Assembly (NCBI RefSeq): GCF_032854445.1
Contig: NC_088306.1
Location: forward strand, 9,634,193 to 9,698,192
From: Liolophura sinensis
Lineage: Eukaryota; Mollusca; Polyplacophora; Chitonida; Chitonidae
Reading direction: 5' to 3'
DNA length: 64,000 nucleotides
A program made the position numbers and the translations under genes. The notes below the pieces were generated by a model. It was given only the letters and a program-made list of their open reading frames with translations, had not been told where the DNA came from and searched no databases. This document shows positions 45,528-58,500 of this stretch, piece by piece (the first letter of the stretch is position 1; every line of letters begins with the position of its first letter).

Positions 45528-46305
45528 TTTCTTTCCTGTTCTCCAAGCAGTCCACTCTTGTGTTTTTAGCTCTTGTCCATTCCTCTGCTGCTTCTTGTTC
45601 TCCAAACAATGTCAGTATATTCTGCTCGATTCATTTTTATGCGTATGGACCCACAAAACCCACTTCCATAACAGCTAACAAACAAAGGTTTCTCTATCGT
45701 GAGTTATATATTACTTCGCAAAATTAGGTTGAATCCACAAAGTTATTTCTGACTTGGATAAAACGAAAAATGATGTCCAGATCTTACTTTTGGCCCTATA
45801 AATTATAATCTTCACCACCGTGTAAAAAAGCGTCAAAATTTAGACTTTCAGTATCAAATTCTATGAGCAATGCGACGAGATTCAGAAATGACTTTGAGGA
45901 ACCTGACCGAGTTTTTTGAAGTATCATTTTTCCCGCCTGTTTTGGAGAATAAATATTAGGATTGGTCACATTGGCACCATTTCGGCCACGCTCAAGGTCA
46001 CGTGTTCAACAAGTTCTGTATTTCTGACAATGTACAAGTCCAAGTATGACTGGAGTGTATCACTCTTCGGCAGTGTTTCTCCCTTTCAAATACTGAGAAG
46101 AAAGAAAGAAGAAATACAATGTAAACTGTGAACAGCAGCAAAAAAAAATTCAAGGTTTATTTCATTCGCTAAAAATATTTTATCAGTCGAAAACTGTCTA
46201 ATATAAATATAATAAAGTAAATGATTCTACAGTATTTGCATATTCACAGCACTTTTATGTACATATTTATATTCCTACATAAAGTAAGAGCGAGTAATAT
46301 CCTCA

Positions 46306-47411
46306 TCAGCTGTACAGTAATGATCTCAATGAAACTTGACTGTTCCACGTGGTTAGTCTCGTGTATCGCTCTTCTCATCAGCTGTACAATAATAATCTCC
46401 GCAATGAAACTTGACTGTTCCACGTGGTCAGTCTCGTGTATCGCTCTTCTCATCAGCTGTACAATAATGATCTCCGCAATGAAACTTGACTGTTCCACGT
46501 GGTCAGTCTCGTGTATCGCTCTTCTCATCAGCTGTACAATAATAATCTCCACAATGAAACTTGACTGTTCCACGTGGTCAGTCTCGTGTATCGCTCTTCT
46601 CATCAGCTGTACAATAATGATCTCCGCAATGAAACTTGACTGTTCCACGTGGTCAGTCTCGTGTATCGCTCTTCTCATCAGCTGTACAATAATGATCTCC
46701 GCAATGAAACTTGACTGTTCCACGTGGTCAGTCTCGTGTATCGCTCTTCTCATCAGCTGTACAATAATGATTTCCACAATGAAACTTGACTGTTCCACGT
46801 GGTCAGTCTCGTGTATCGCTCTTCTCATCAGCTGTACAATAATGATCTCCGCAATGAAACTTGACTATTTCACGAGGTTAGTCTCGTGTATCGCTCTCCT
46901 CATCAGCTGTACAATAATGATCTCCGCAATGAAACTTGACTGTTCCACGTGGTCAGTCTCGTGTATCGCTCTTCTCATCAGCTGTACAATAATGATCTCC
47001 GCAATGAAACTTGACTGTTCCACGTGGTCAGTCTCGTGTATCGCTCTTCTCGTCAGCTGTACAATAATGATCTCCGCAATGAAACTTGACTGTTCCACGT
47101 GGTCAGTCTCGTGTATCGCTCTTCTCATCAGCTGTACAATAATAATCTCCACAATGAAACTTGACTGTTCCACGTGGTCAGTCTCGTGTATCGCTCTTCT
47201 CATCAGCTGTACAATAATGATCTCCACAATGAAACTTGACTATTTCACGAGGTTAGTCTCGTGTATCGCTCTCCTCATCAGCTGTACAATAATGATCTCC
47301 GCAATGAAACTTGACTGTTCCACGTGGTCAGTCTCGTGTATCGCTCTTCTCATCAGCTGTACAATAATGATCTCCGCAATGAAACTTGACTGTTCCACGT
47401 GGTCAGTGTAG
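46306..47411. repeat. 75-bp minisatellite, about 14.7 copies
   Basis: Very uniform units (gctgtacaataatgatctcc, gcaatgaaacttgactgttc, cacgtggtcagtctcgtgta, tcgctcttctcatca), each with an inner CACGTGG. Two variant units with tatttcacgagg occur 375 bp (5 units) apart, suggesting block duplication. Because 75 is a multiple of three, one stop-free unit makes long open frames on both strands; these are not taken as genes. Confidence 0.95.
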
Positions 47412-47614
47412 TGTATCACTCTTTAGGATATAGGTTTTAACACCCATCTTCATTTTCTACGTGTTCTCGATACATCTGAGGACACACATGTACATGTAAA
47501 AACAGAACGGGTGATACAGAATAATAAAAACGAATTCTTACTTATTTCACCTCAGCTTAAAGCTTAAATCTGCTTACTGAGGTTTTAAGGCCACTCCATG
47601 TTTCGACTACACAC

Positions 47615-47799
47615 GGCCCAGTTGTTCGAAACTGTATTAGCTCATTAATCAGCAGCCAAATTCAGCAGCCAATGCTGTTGTCCAATTCAAACTAATACAA
47701 CAGCAATTTTAGTTCGTATTTAATATACTGTTAAACAGTTATTTTTGGGATAAGTACTAAAGTTGTATTAAATCTTAAAAGTTTTGAACAACCGAGCCC
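47615..47799. mobile_element. MITE-like element, about 20-bp imperfect inverted ends
   Basis: ggcccagttgttcgaaac at the left is paired, reverse-complemented, with gttttgaacaaccgagccc at the right, and an inner ctgtattag / ttgtatta match extends it. It has no reading frame. Confidence 0.7.
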
Positions 47800-49100
47800 T
47801 TAAGTAGTAACAACGTCTAATGAAATCTTAACACCTGACTGCGAGTGAATCACACTGCTGGTAAAAGCAGTATTCTCTATGAACATTTAGTTTGCTGTTC
47901 ATGACTATCCTACCCTGCTGTTAGTTGCGGGCTGTGTGCAAATATACATATTATATAGAGATGACCTTTCAAACAACAGCGTGTCACGCAACACACCAGC
48001 CGGTACGTTTATCTCCCCGAATAATATGAATTCATACTGTTTATGGCTACAAAAAAAAAATGGTTTGTTTACTTGTTAGATTTACATAAAGGTGAACTAT
48101 CGGAATTTCCTTCGGTGATAACAGTGTTACTGTGCACAGTTTACATTAGAACTTCCAGTGAATTATTCAAACCGGAATCCCCGTGGTGAATAGTTTCTTT
48201 ATGGGGAAAACCGTTGAAAAAGGTTATATTTTAAAAATATAGGCAAAATGTTCGTTCTGGGCACTGGCATAGTGTAGCAGGTGGACATGTCACCACAGGA
48301 GTTTACAACAGCATGACAATGAAGTACAACTTCCCATGGTATACTAGACCCATTATCATATTTTCCTGGTCACACATTTCTTTCGGCAGATCCCAATGAC
48401 TAAATAACAAATAGTACATATTGTTTACAAATACCTGTAGTATTTGGATGACAGGAGTTTCTTTCCCCCTTTTTTGAAGCGCTAGTTGTAGAAATGCTCC
48501 CAAGTACTTTAGGGGTAAATGCCAGTTTTTGCAACTTTTCACCTAAAATCCCACAATGTAGGCCTATGTATGTATCTGGAACCCCCCAGGTCTGTCGGTC
48601 AAACTTCACGCAGTCTCATTCTTATGCATAACATGTAAACTGTATAGAGGTTTAGCCCAGGATAAAGTTCATACTGTAGCCGAGGCCATATCTTGACAAC
48701 AAAATAATTTTAAACTTTTAATCACAGAAACTATAAAGGTGGAACTGTGAATCACAAAATGCAAATCAAAATTATGCTCACTATTTAGGAGCTATCAAGC
48801 CTGCCGATAACAGAAATTTGTAAGAGAAACAGCCCTTGTATTAGTAAACAATAATTTAAAAAAATATTCATTAGATTTAATAGAGCTTGATTTATACACA
48901 GTACATGTAGTTAAGCCCTTTGAAAGTTTGTTGACTCTGAAAACAAAAATGGTTGTACATACTGCCATGTTCTTCTATATCCTGGCACAATTTATAACTT
49001 TCAACAACCTTCATGTAAGACCGCACAAACAGCCATACCAGTCTTTACAGATTATTGTCAATGAAAACTGTCCTGGCTCTGTGAATTTTGGAAATTCCCT

Positions 49101-49350
49101 AATTTATTTATTTGATTGGTGTTTTACGCCATACTCCGAAATATTTCACTTATATGATGGCGGTCAGCGTTATGGTGGGATGAAACTGAGTCGAGCCCTG
49201 GAGAAACCCACCACCATCGGCAGGCTGTTGACTGACCTTCCGACACAGGCCTGCGGAGGTGGTCAGCAAGAGCTGGACCACCTTGGTGAGAGGCTTCTGG
49301 GTCATTGTGCTATGCTGGCATGCTAACCACCTCGGCCACAGAGGCCCCAG
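49101..49350 (-). mobile_element. Meta-type tRNA SINE, near full length
   Basis: Reverse copy with tail, body and a head ending in ctaaccacctcggccacaga. It lies in the presumed 3' UTR of the coiled-coil gene. Confidence 0.88.
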
Positions 49351-49516
49351 AATGGCCTAAATGATTCCCTCATTGATTTTAAGCACATGATGCTCCTCCG
49401 AGAACAGAAATGTAAGTATAAATCTAACCTAATCACAAAACACTTATGGAGGAAATATGGCAGTGTTAAAACATTTGAGCCTATTTCTTTCACTAATTTG
49501 TAAATGGGAACACTGA

Positions 49517-52500
49517 TCATTTCCATTTCGGAACAGCCGTCCTGTTTTGCGATGTTCCTGCCGAAAATTTTCTTTCTGATTTTTTCATCTGCGTCTGTCG
49601 TAATGAACTGGCGCGATCCACACTGGAAGAACGGCCAACGTCTCTCTGAAAACAGAAAGTCATAGTATTAGGGTGCCAATCAACGAAGGAAAATATTTTT
49701 TCTTATCCCTCTTCTTCAACGGTGTCCTTGAAAGCGATTTAAGAAAAAGCAAAATTACTTCAAGAATTTCAAGGGTAGGTAGGAGCTGTGCAGTATAGAC
49801 TGGAGGATGTTTTTGTCTTTACACAGGGAAGGGGTAAGTCAATAAATGTGGCTATAGGAAACATTACACCATGGAGAGGAAATCAAAATACCAGCTAAAA
49901 GATGGCTAAAGGGCAAACGAAAGTGGAAGTATACTTGCATTAAATCCGGCAATTAACATTCATCTTGCCATGGAATTCATCATTTTGTTTGCTCTCCCAC
50001 CATGTATTCCTTGGAAAGTTTTGTCCCTTTTCTTACAACATTGTCAAAAGAATCTATGGTCAGTTTTACTACGACCTAACCATCACATCTACCTTTCACA
50101 ATGGGCTAAGACTCACCGTGGCTCCATTAAGGTTGGACTGTTTGACAGAGGCAAGTCTCTTGTTCCGGTCTCCACTCCTTCTTACCACACTCCGTGCCAT
50201 TCTGCTACCAGGGGCTGATGTGGCAGGGTGATCTACCTTCTCATCAGAATGAGACGGAGACAAATTGCCTTGTCTGCAACCAAAAGCAACAGGAGATAAC
50301 ACATCCATACGGTATATCTACAGCATACTGTTGAATGCTCATATGCTTCCTTCACATTTACTTTTGTATTCCAAACCATTCCACAGACTTGAAAATGCAA
50401 CGTGCTTCTGTCTCAATTTTTCACTCAGCCATGTCAAAAATGAGAGGTTAGAGCGAGGAAACAGGACTGGTTGGCTTGGTGTCAGCATCATGTGATTTGG
50501 TGAGGTGTCATGTCTTATGTCTTCGGCATGATACTTCAGTGGCAGCAGCACTCCTGCCATGAAAGAATATCACAGTCCCCACTGGGGTGAGTCCAACTTG
50601 ACGGCATGTGCTTTGCTCCTTTTGCCAGTGTTTCTTTCATTTATTTATTTATTTGATTTGATTGGTATTTTACGCTGTACTCAAGAATATTGTCTCGCTT
50701 GCTGGTGAGGGGAGACAATTCAGGGAGATAGCGTTGTTCCTCTTGGGTGGTTTAATGCTCATTGTGAATAACTTGATATGTATTTATTTTAATTGATTGG
50801 TATTTTAAGCTGTACTCAAGAATATTTCACTTATACAATGGCAGCCACCATCATGGTGGGAGAGAAAACAAGGCAGAGCCCGGAGGAAACCCACTAGCAT
50901 CCGAGGGATCATAGAGGCAGAAAGAAAAATGTTTCTAATGGACGATGTCATTCCTACGTTTTTTCTCCTCAACCTTGAATGCATTTTATCACATCAGCAT
51001 CAACTGCCACCCATCTACCCCGAATAAAAAGACATTCACACCTTAACCAAACACCAACCATCAACTTCCCATAACTGGTTAATGTTCAGTGAAATCTTCC
51101 TGTCTACATGGTGTTTGCGCTATTCCCACTCTCAGTTTACCCTAGGGCTGCATCTCACCTGTGTGAGAGGCCTTGGAGCAGCTCCAACAGCTGGCCTGAG
51201 GGAGAACCCCTGGGGGACCCTCCATCCTGGGTCCTGTACATTTGTAATAGCTGTGAGATCTCCACTAACTGGGCTGTATCTAGTGCACCTGTAACACAAC
51301 AAAACATACCTGTTACCTAAATTATAACCTCTAACACAGCAACACTGACATTCAAATTGCGGGAGTTAAATCAAATCATTTAATGTGCTGCCCAACTGGA
51401 ACTGTCATACAGACCATCTGACTTGGTCACGGTTTCTTTGACTCACCTTGATTTTGCCCGGCCTGACGAGGAGACTTGAGAACTGCATGTTTACTCGACA
51501 GTTTCTGTTTGCCCACACCTCCATCCCCATGCCCCTGAGGCTCTAAACTCTGCAAGACAAACACATCACAGCATATGAAACTCTATTTCCAGATTTTATC
51601 TAGATTTGAAAAAAGATGATACTCAGATAGGGTGATGAAACCAATATGATTTTATTATATAGGTCCTTACAATAAACCTAGAGTGATGTTGGCTTCCTCC
51701 CCGGCCGTACGTGGGAAGGTCTGCCACTAACCTCTGGCTGGTCGTGGGTTTTCCTTGGGCTCTGCTCAGTTTCCACCGACCGCAATGTTGGCTGCTGTCG
51801 TATAAGTGAAATATTCTTGAGTACGACGTAAAACACCAATCAAATAAATAAATACATATGTATGTTCATGGGATAGAGCAAGCTCCATGAAGCTTTTTTT
51901 TTTACGGCCAGTATGTTTCTGTATGATTACATGAATCTTATGTTTTGTATATAATATTGGTGAATAAACAAACAAAACAAACAAACAAATCCTCGTTAAG
52001 TTGGACCATCTGGGTGTTCATCGTTTGTTATGTGACAAACTGCACTAGGAACCAACAACAATGTGCTCTAAAGTCAATGACCGGCACAACCTGGCAGATG
52101 GTCAGGGATTTCCCAAGGGCTCTGCCAGGTTTTCTACCGCCATAATGCTGGTCACTGTTGTATAAGTGAAATATTCTTGAGTACGGTGTAAAGCACCAGT
52201 CAAATAAATAAATAAATCAATGACTGGCTAAGCTCCTAAGGAAAAACAAAATGAGGACCATACTGGTGATAGTTTTGTTACAAGAAAATATGTTATATTC
52301 ATTTATTTATTTATTTGATTGGTGTTTTACACCATACTCAAGGATATTTCACTTATACGATGGCGGCCAGCATTATGGTGGTTTACAGATTGCACAGATT
52401 GTTACTGGAAAATACATTACAGAGATGAATTCAACCTTCACTTAAATCACACAAAGGCCGCATTACAGAGATGTATTCAACCTTCACTTAAATCACACAA

Positions 52501-55500
52501 AGACCACATTACAAAGATGTATTCAACCTTCACTTAAATCACACAAAGGTCGCATTACAGAGATGTATTCAACCTTCAGTTAAATCACACAAGGGCCACA
52601 TAACCTGAATGTAGGCATATCAGACTTCATGCTGGCCAATCAATTTAAACTGAAAGTAGTGTCTAGGAAAGATGCCTCCTTTAATTTTATTATTTGTTCT
52701 GACACTGATGTCCTCACGGATTCCAACATAAAACTGCATCTGGGCCATTATAAGCTAATATGAAAGTATGTAATTAAGTGTAACCACAACAAATCTGCTG
52801 GCTCTCCCCTACACATCGAAACTGCTTATTGTGTGAATGGTCTGCGTCCCACCCAGACAACTCTCTGTTTACTCGGCGTGAAATCGTCGAGATGTGCAGT
52901 GACCCCCACCTCTTCACCTTCATGTCACACAGTCTAGAGAGGGCCACTTACCCTGCTACTGAAGTTCTTTCCTGTCTGCTGTACACCAGATACCAGTGAG
53001 TTATTTGGAGCCTCTGGGAAACGAAAACAGAACATAACATGATTCTATTAAGTTACTCTGGGGCCTCTGTGGCTCAGTTGGTTAGCGCGCTAGTGCAGCG
53101 TAATGACCCAGGAGCCTCTCACCTAATGAGAGCCAGGAACCTAATGCCGTCACTGTGAGTTCAGCTCGTGCTGGCTTCCTCTCTGGCCGTAAGTGGGAAG
53201 GTCTGCCAGCAATCTGCGGATGGTCATGGGTTTCCCCTGGCCTCCGTCCAGTTTTCTCCCACCATAATGCTGGCCGCAGTCGTATAAGTGAAATATTCTT
53301 GAGAACGGCGTAAAACACCAATGAAATAAATAAATATAAAATTATTCACTATGAGCATTAAACCACCCAAGAGGAACGACACTATCTCCCTGAATTGTCT
53401 CCCCTCGCCAGCAGTAGTGGTGATTTTCTCTAGGTTACCCCTACATAATCTTATCTGGCGTTCTATAATTGCAACAGTAAGTGGGAAGGTCTGCCAGCAA
53501 CCTGCAGATGGTCGTGGGTTTCCCCCGGGCTGTGCCCAGTTTCCACCCACCATAATGCTGGCCGCCGTCGTATAAGTGAAATATTCTTGAGAACGGCGTA
53601 AAACACCAATCAAATAAATAAATAAATAAATAATTGTAACATTCTTATGTACAGCAATACATAATAACCAAAATAAATGTATTAAAAAGTTCATCTGGTA
53701 ACACATGAATAGATAACAGTTGGTATTCACAAAACTGCCTTAGTATGACCTAATGTCTACATGTCACACAAAACCATCACAGTTGGTATTCACAAAACTG
53801 TGTTAGTATGATCTAATGTCTACATGTCACACAAAACCATCACAGTTGGTATTCACAAAACTGTGTTAGTATGATCTAATGTCTACATGTCACACAAAAC
53901 CATCACAGTTGGTATTCACAACACTGTGTTGGTATGATCTAATGTCTACATGTCACACAAAACCATCACAGTTGGTATTCACAAAATTGTGTTGGTATGA
54001 TCTAATGTCTACATGTCACACAAAACCATCACAGTTGGTATTCACAAAATTGTGTTGGTATGATCTAATGTCTACATGTCACACAAAACCATCACAGTTG
54101 GTATTCACAACACTGTGTTGGTATGATCTAATGTCTACATGTCACACAAAACCATCACAGTTGGTATTCACAAAACTGTGTTAGTATGATCTAATGTCTA
54201 CATGTCACACAAAACCATCACAGTTGGTATTCACAACACTGTGTTGGTATGATCTAATGTCTACATGTCACACAAAACCATCACAGTTGGTATTCACAAA
54301 ATTGTGTTAGTATGACCTAATGTCATGTCACACAAAACCATCACAAGATAATGGCAAAATCCATTACTTCAAGAAAAAAAATAAAACTTGTTAAAACACA
54401 TGTGCATCCTTTTTGGAGGAAGGTAAATAAGCATTAGGAGATGAGCTCTAAGCATCTTTATTGTCAGTTTTTCAGAGGGTCACTTCTAAAATTTGGTTTG
54501 AAAATAATTTTCTGAAGCAGAGGTATAGTGGCAGTTCCAGCCATACATGTACATGGAAACGCAGAGCTGTCTACTTACCTAAACTACCTCGTGTATCTTT
54601 CATTGGTGAGGTGGGGGAGCCCGGAGAACGCTCCAGCAGCTGAAAACCAACCACAATACAAGTTATAGATTGGTAACAGTAGACCCAGGTAGATAAACGT
54701 GTATAAAAGGAGGTGCCTGAGTTGTAAGTTGCATGAGCGGTCTCACTACAAATTTCAGATAGTTGGAAGGCTTGTGGCCTCCAGTCAACTTCATCTTCGT
54801 CTTGTTGTTTGTTGTGTAACCTGATGCCCCTGAACTATATTTTGCACCTCATCAAATCTGAAGCGGCGGTGTTAAACCCTTAACCATTAGGCTCGCTTCC
54901 AGGATAGTTTTACCACTGCTTTCAGAAAATGTGTGGTTCCAAAAACCTTGTTATGAGTGAGTGGGTGCTTGGGGTTTAACGTCATACTTAATAAGTTTTC
55001 AGTCATTTAACGATGAAGGAATCTTTAGAATGCATGTAATGTGCCTCCTTGTTGCAGGACGCATTTCCACCGCTCTTTTAGCTAGTGCTGCTTCACTGAG
55101 ACACCTTACCAAAGGCAAGTAAACTGCCCCACCCAAGCCATTATACTGATATTTATTTATTTATTTGATTGGTGTCTTACGCTGTTCTCAAGAATATTTC
55201 ACTTATACGACGGCGGCCAGCATTATGGTATGTGGAAACCGGACACAGCCCGGGGGAAACCCACGACCATACGCAGGTTGCTGGCAGACCTTCCCACTTA
55301 CGACCGGAGAGGAAGCCAGCATGAGCTGGACTTGAACTCACAGCGACCGCATTGGTCCATTATACTGATACGAGTCAATCGGTAGTTGTACTATCCCCTT
55401 CATGCTGAACGCCAAGCGAGGAAGTTTCAACTTCCTCTTTTTAATCTAAGGTCTGACTGAACCCAGGATTGACCCTGGATCTACGGCTCCCTCATCTCAT

Positions 55501-58500
55501 TATGAGGGACATTCACCTCAACAGAATACCCACCATCTGTATGTAATGCTGGAGTTCAGTCTGTCGGGATTCATGCTTTCCCAGCTTGTCAGATATCTCA
55601 CTGTATTCCTCATTTAACCTGCGAAGAACAAAAACCAAGACCACAAACATGAGAGCACACCAGATGTAACAAAACGTGTACACGCGAACAGTTCATAAAT
55701 TGCACTAACATGTATGCACAAACAAAAGATTTCAGTCCATCAGTGGCATGTAACAATCAGAGCAATGTAGGGAGTATTTCTGAAAAGCCACTATAGATCT
55801 CCTACAATGGAAAATTTACCACAGTTTAATTTTTTCATCTCTCTGAATGTACCTCAGAGTCTCGTCCACGACAGAATCTGCCTGTTCCTCTGACCCTGAC
55901 CAATCTGATGATGTTCGGACCCATGGTGGACGTGGCTGCTTGGTAGGGGGAGAGAACTCTAGTCGTCTTGGACCAGCCTCAAACCCAGATTCACTCTGGT
56001 TTTCAGCTGAAATAAAATTCAAAAACACCATCTATTGAAGAAAGTAAATATACCAATAAAAGCACCTGTGTTAAGACTTTCCTGTATCTAGTTAGGGTCT
56101 TCCAAATCACTGACATGTGCTTATACCCTAACTCTTCTAATTTTTGAGAAAGACATTAGTAGTGCTGAAGCTGTACGTGGGGAAGGTCTGCCAGCAATGG
56201 AAATGGTTGTGGGTTTCATCTGGGCTCTGCCCGGTTTCCTCCCACCACAATACTGGTCGCGGTCGTATAAATGAAACATTCTTGAGTATGGCGTAAAACA
56301 CCAATCAAATAAATAAATAAATAGTAGTGCTAAAAGCAGAATATTACATTTCTTTCCCAGCTTTCTGGAAAAGTTAAGATATGAGTATGTTGTTCATTAG
56401 ATGGATCTCTGATCAATGCGAGAGAGTGAGAGAGAGAGAGAAAATGTGTTAGAAGTGTTGTTCACCTGTCCATGCACATGCACTTTATCAAGCTTGGGAG
56501 TTAGCAGTCGGGCATGGATAATGTCAAGTAACCAAAGGGGTTTTGGAACGGGCTGTAACCTAACTTAAAAATTATTTCCTGCTTGTTAATGTTCGTTGGA
56601 AATGCAATTCCGTCAACTTTCCTTGTGAATATGAAAATGCAATTCTGCGAAATTTCCTTGTGAATATGGAAATGCAATTCCGTCAAATTTCCTTGTGAAT
56701 ATGGAAATGCAATTCCGTCAACTTTCCTTGAGAATATGGAAATGCAATTCCGTCAACTTTCCTTGAGAATATGGAAATGCAATTCCGTCAACTTTCCTTG
56801 TGAGTATGGAAATGCAATTCCGTCAACTTTCCTTGGGAATAGGGAAATGCAATTCCGTCAACTTTCCTTGAGAATATGGAAATGCAATTCCGTCAACTTT
56901 CCTTGAGAATAGGGAAATGCAATTCCGTCAACTTTCTTTGTGAATAAGGAAATGCAATTCCGTCAACTTTCTTTGTGACTATGGAAATGCAATTCGTCAA
57001 CTCTCCTTGTGACTATGGAAATGGAATTCTGTCAACTTTCCTTGTGAGTACCAGGTGTAAGCACATGTACAGATAATTGATAGTCACTGATCAACCACCA
57101 TGGCCCTAACATGACAACAAACAGTAATATGTCTATTTGTTTATAAATTTATTTTACTGGTGTTTTACGCCGCACTCAAGAATATTTCACCCATACGACG
57201 ACGACCAGCATTATGGTGGATGGAAACAGGGCAGAGCCCAGGGAAAATCCACAACCAGTTGAAGGTTGCTGGCAGACCACTATGTCTTGGACTACAACAG
57301 CTTTGCTAGAGAGGCCTGTGAAATGTATTGAAATCTTCATTAAATGAGAGTTCACACGTTTTACCTTCCACAGGTCCTCCACAATAAGTAGAAGTACAGG
57401 AAGTAAGATTAAAACCAATTACAAAAGGCAACTGTAAAACAACTTTAAAACAGTACTACTATGCATTAATATGGACTAGAACTGCATGCATTGTTTGTCC
57501 AGGGTCGAAATCGTTTGTCATCGTAATTATCATTGTTCTCTTTTCAACAATTCAACCCCTTAGGGAACAATGGACAGTGAGTACAAACAAGGCAGTTTAA
57601 AGAGCGTATAACTTGGGTTACAAGTATAAAATTTCTAACAGTCTCAGTTTTCAGTCTACAGGCCACTGAAATGATATACATGTAACTAACATTTTGACTC
57701 ATGGCAAACTTCCACAGTTTTTACCACAAACCACTGTTTTGGTCAACTAGCATATCAAATTTTAGAAACATCCACTCATCCGTTCTTGAAAAGAAAATTT
57801 TTTGCTGAAAATCCCAAACAGTCACCAAACAATGTAGCCTAGAAAAATCCACTCTCAAAAACCATAATTTCACATCCGTGAGATTGTGGCAACACAATTT
57901 CAACTTTATTGGATTATCCATCTAGGCTACTGTTCAGTCAAAATATGTGTGGAGTAAAAGAATTACAATAATGTAAGATTTTGTTGACCCTAATAATACC
58001 TAATTTTCATAATCATTAAATGTAATCATTCAATCATTGTAATGTAATGATACTGCTTGGACACCTGACTTACAGCAGCTGGTATTATCCTCGCTGTAAT
58101 CCCGCAGGCGGTGGATCACCCCACTTCCTGTGGGTGACATTGTGTTGCGCTCCTCTGCACTGAGTGAGTGCCCTGGACGACCATTGACTTGTGCTACTTT
58201 CTGTCCTGACTCAATCTGCATTGTCCGTGACCTCTGCTGAGGAGGTCGGATAGCAATGGCTTGATTTGATTGGTCAGGTCCTCTACGAAAGCTGAGGTCT
58301 TGATGAGAAGTCGTTGTTGTATCATGGATACTTGATATCAGACTAATATCAGCTGGGCCGTTGTCTTGTGATAATGGATTGCTGCCATGGTAACGGTTAT
58401 CTTGTGACATTAAATCATTGCTATGGAAACGGTTCATCCGTGAAGCACCGCTGCTTGCTGTAAAACGATTGTCATGTGTCAAAACCTTGTTGTCTTGGAA

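Larger units (their letters stand above)
44505..49516. other. 5-kb spacer with no recognised gene
   Basis: Between the start of the helical-motif gene and the stop of the coiled-coil gene I see no supported exon. It holds the CRE, three SINEs, the large 75-bp minisatellite and an inverted-repeat element. The right-hand part (48-49.5 kb) probably includes the 3' UTR of the coiled-coil gene. Confidence 0.5.

Noticed and set aside
46221-47411. A 396-residue open frame of 25-residue repeats
   Set aside because: It is entirely the 75-bp minisatellite. The same DNA is also open on the other strand, and neither has flanking exons, so the openness follows from the unit length alone.
53717-54345. CRISPR-like array
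   Set aside because: The units are repeated head to tail with no unique spacers, in an animal intron. This is a minisatellite.
57380-57415. Tiny extra exon (VEDLWK) of the coiled-coil gene
   Set aside because: A donor is present but no acceptor gives the right phase, and the neighbouring exons already join perfectly without it.
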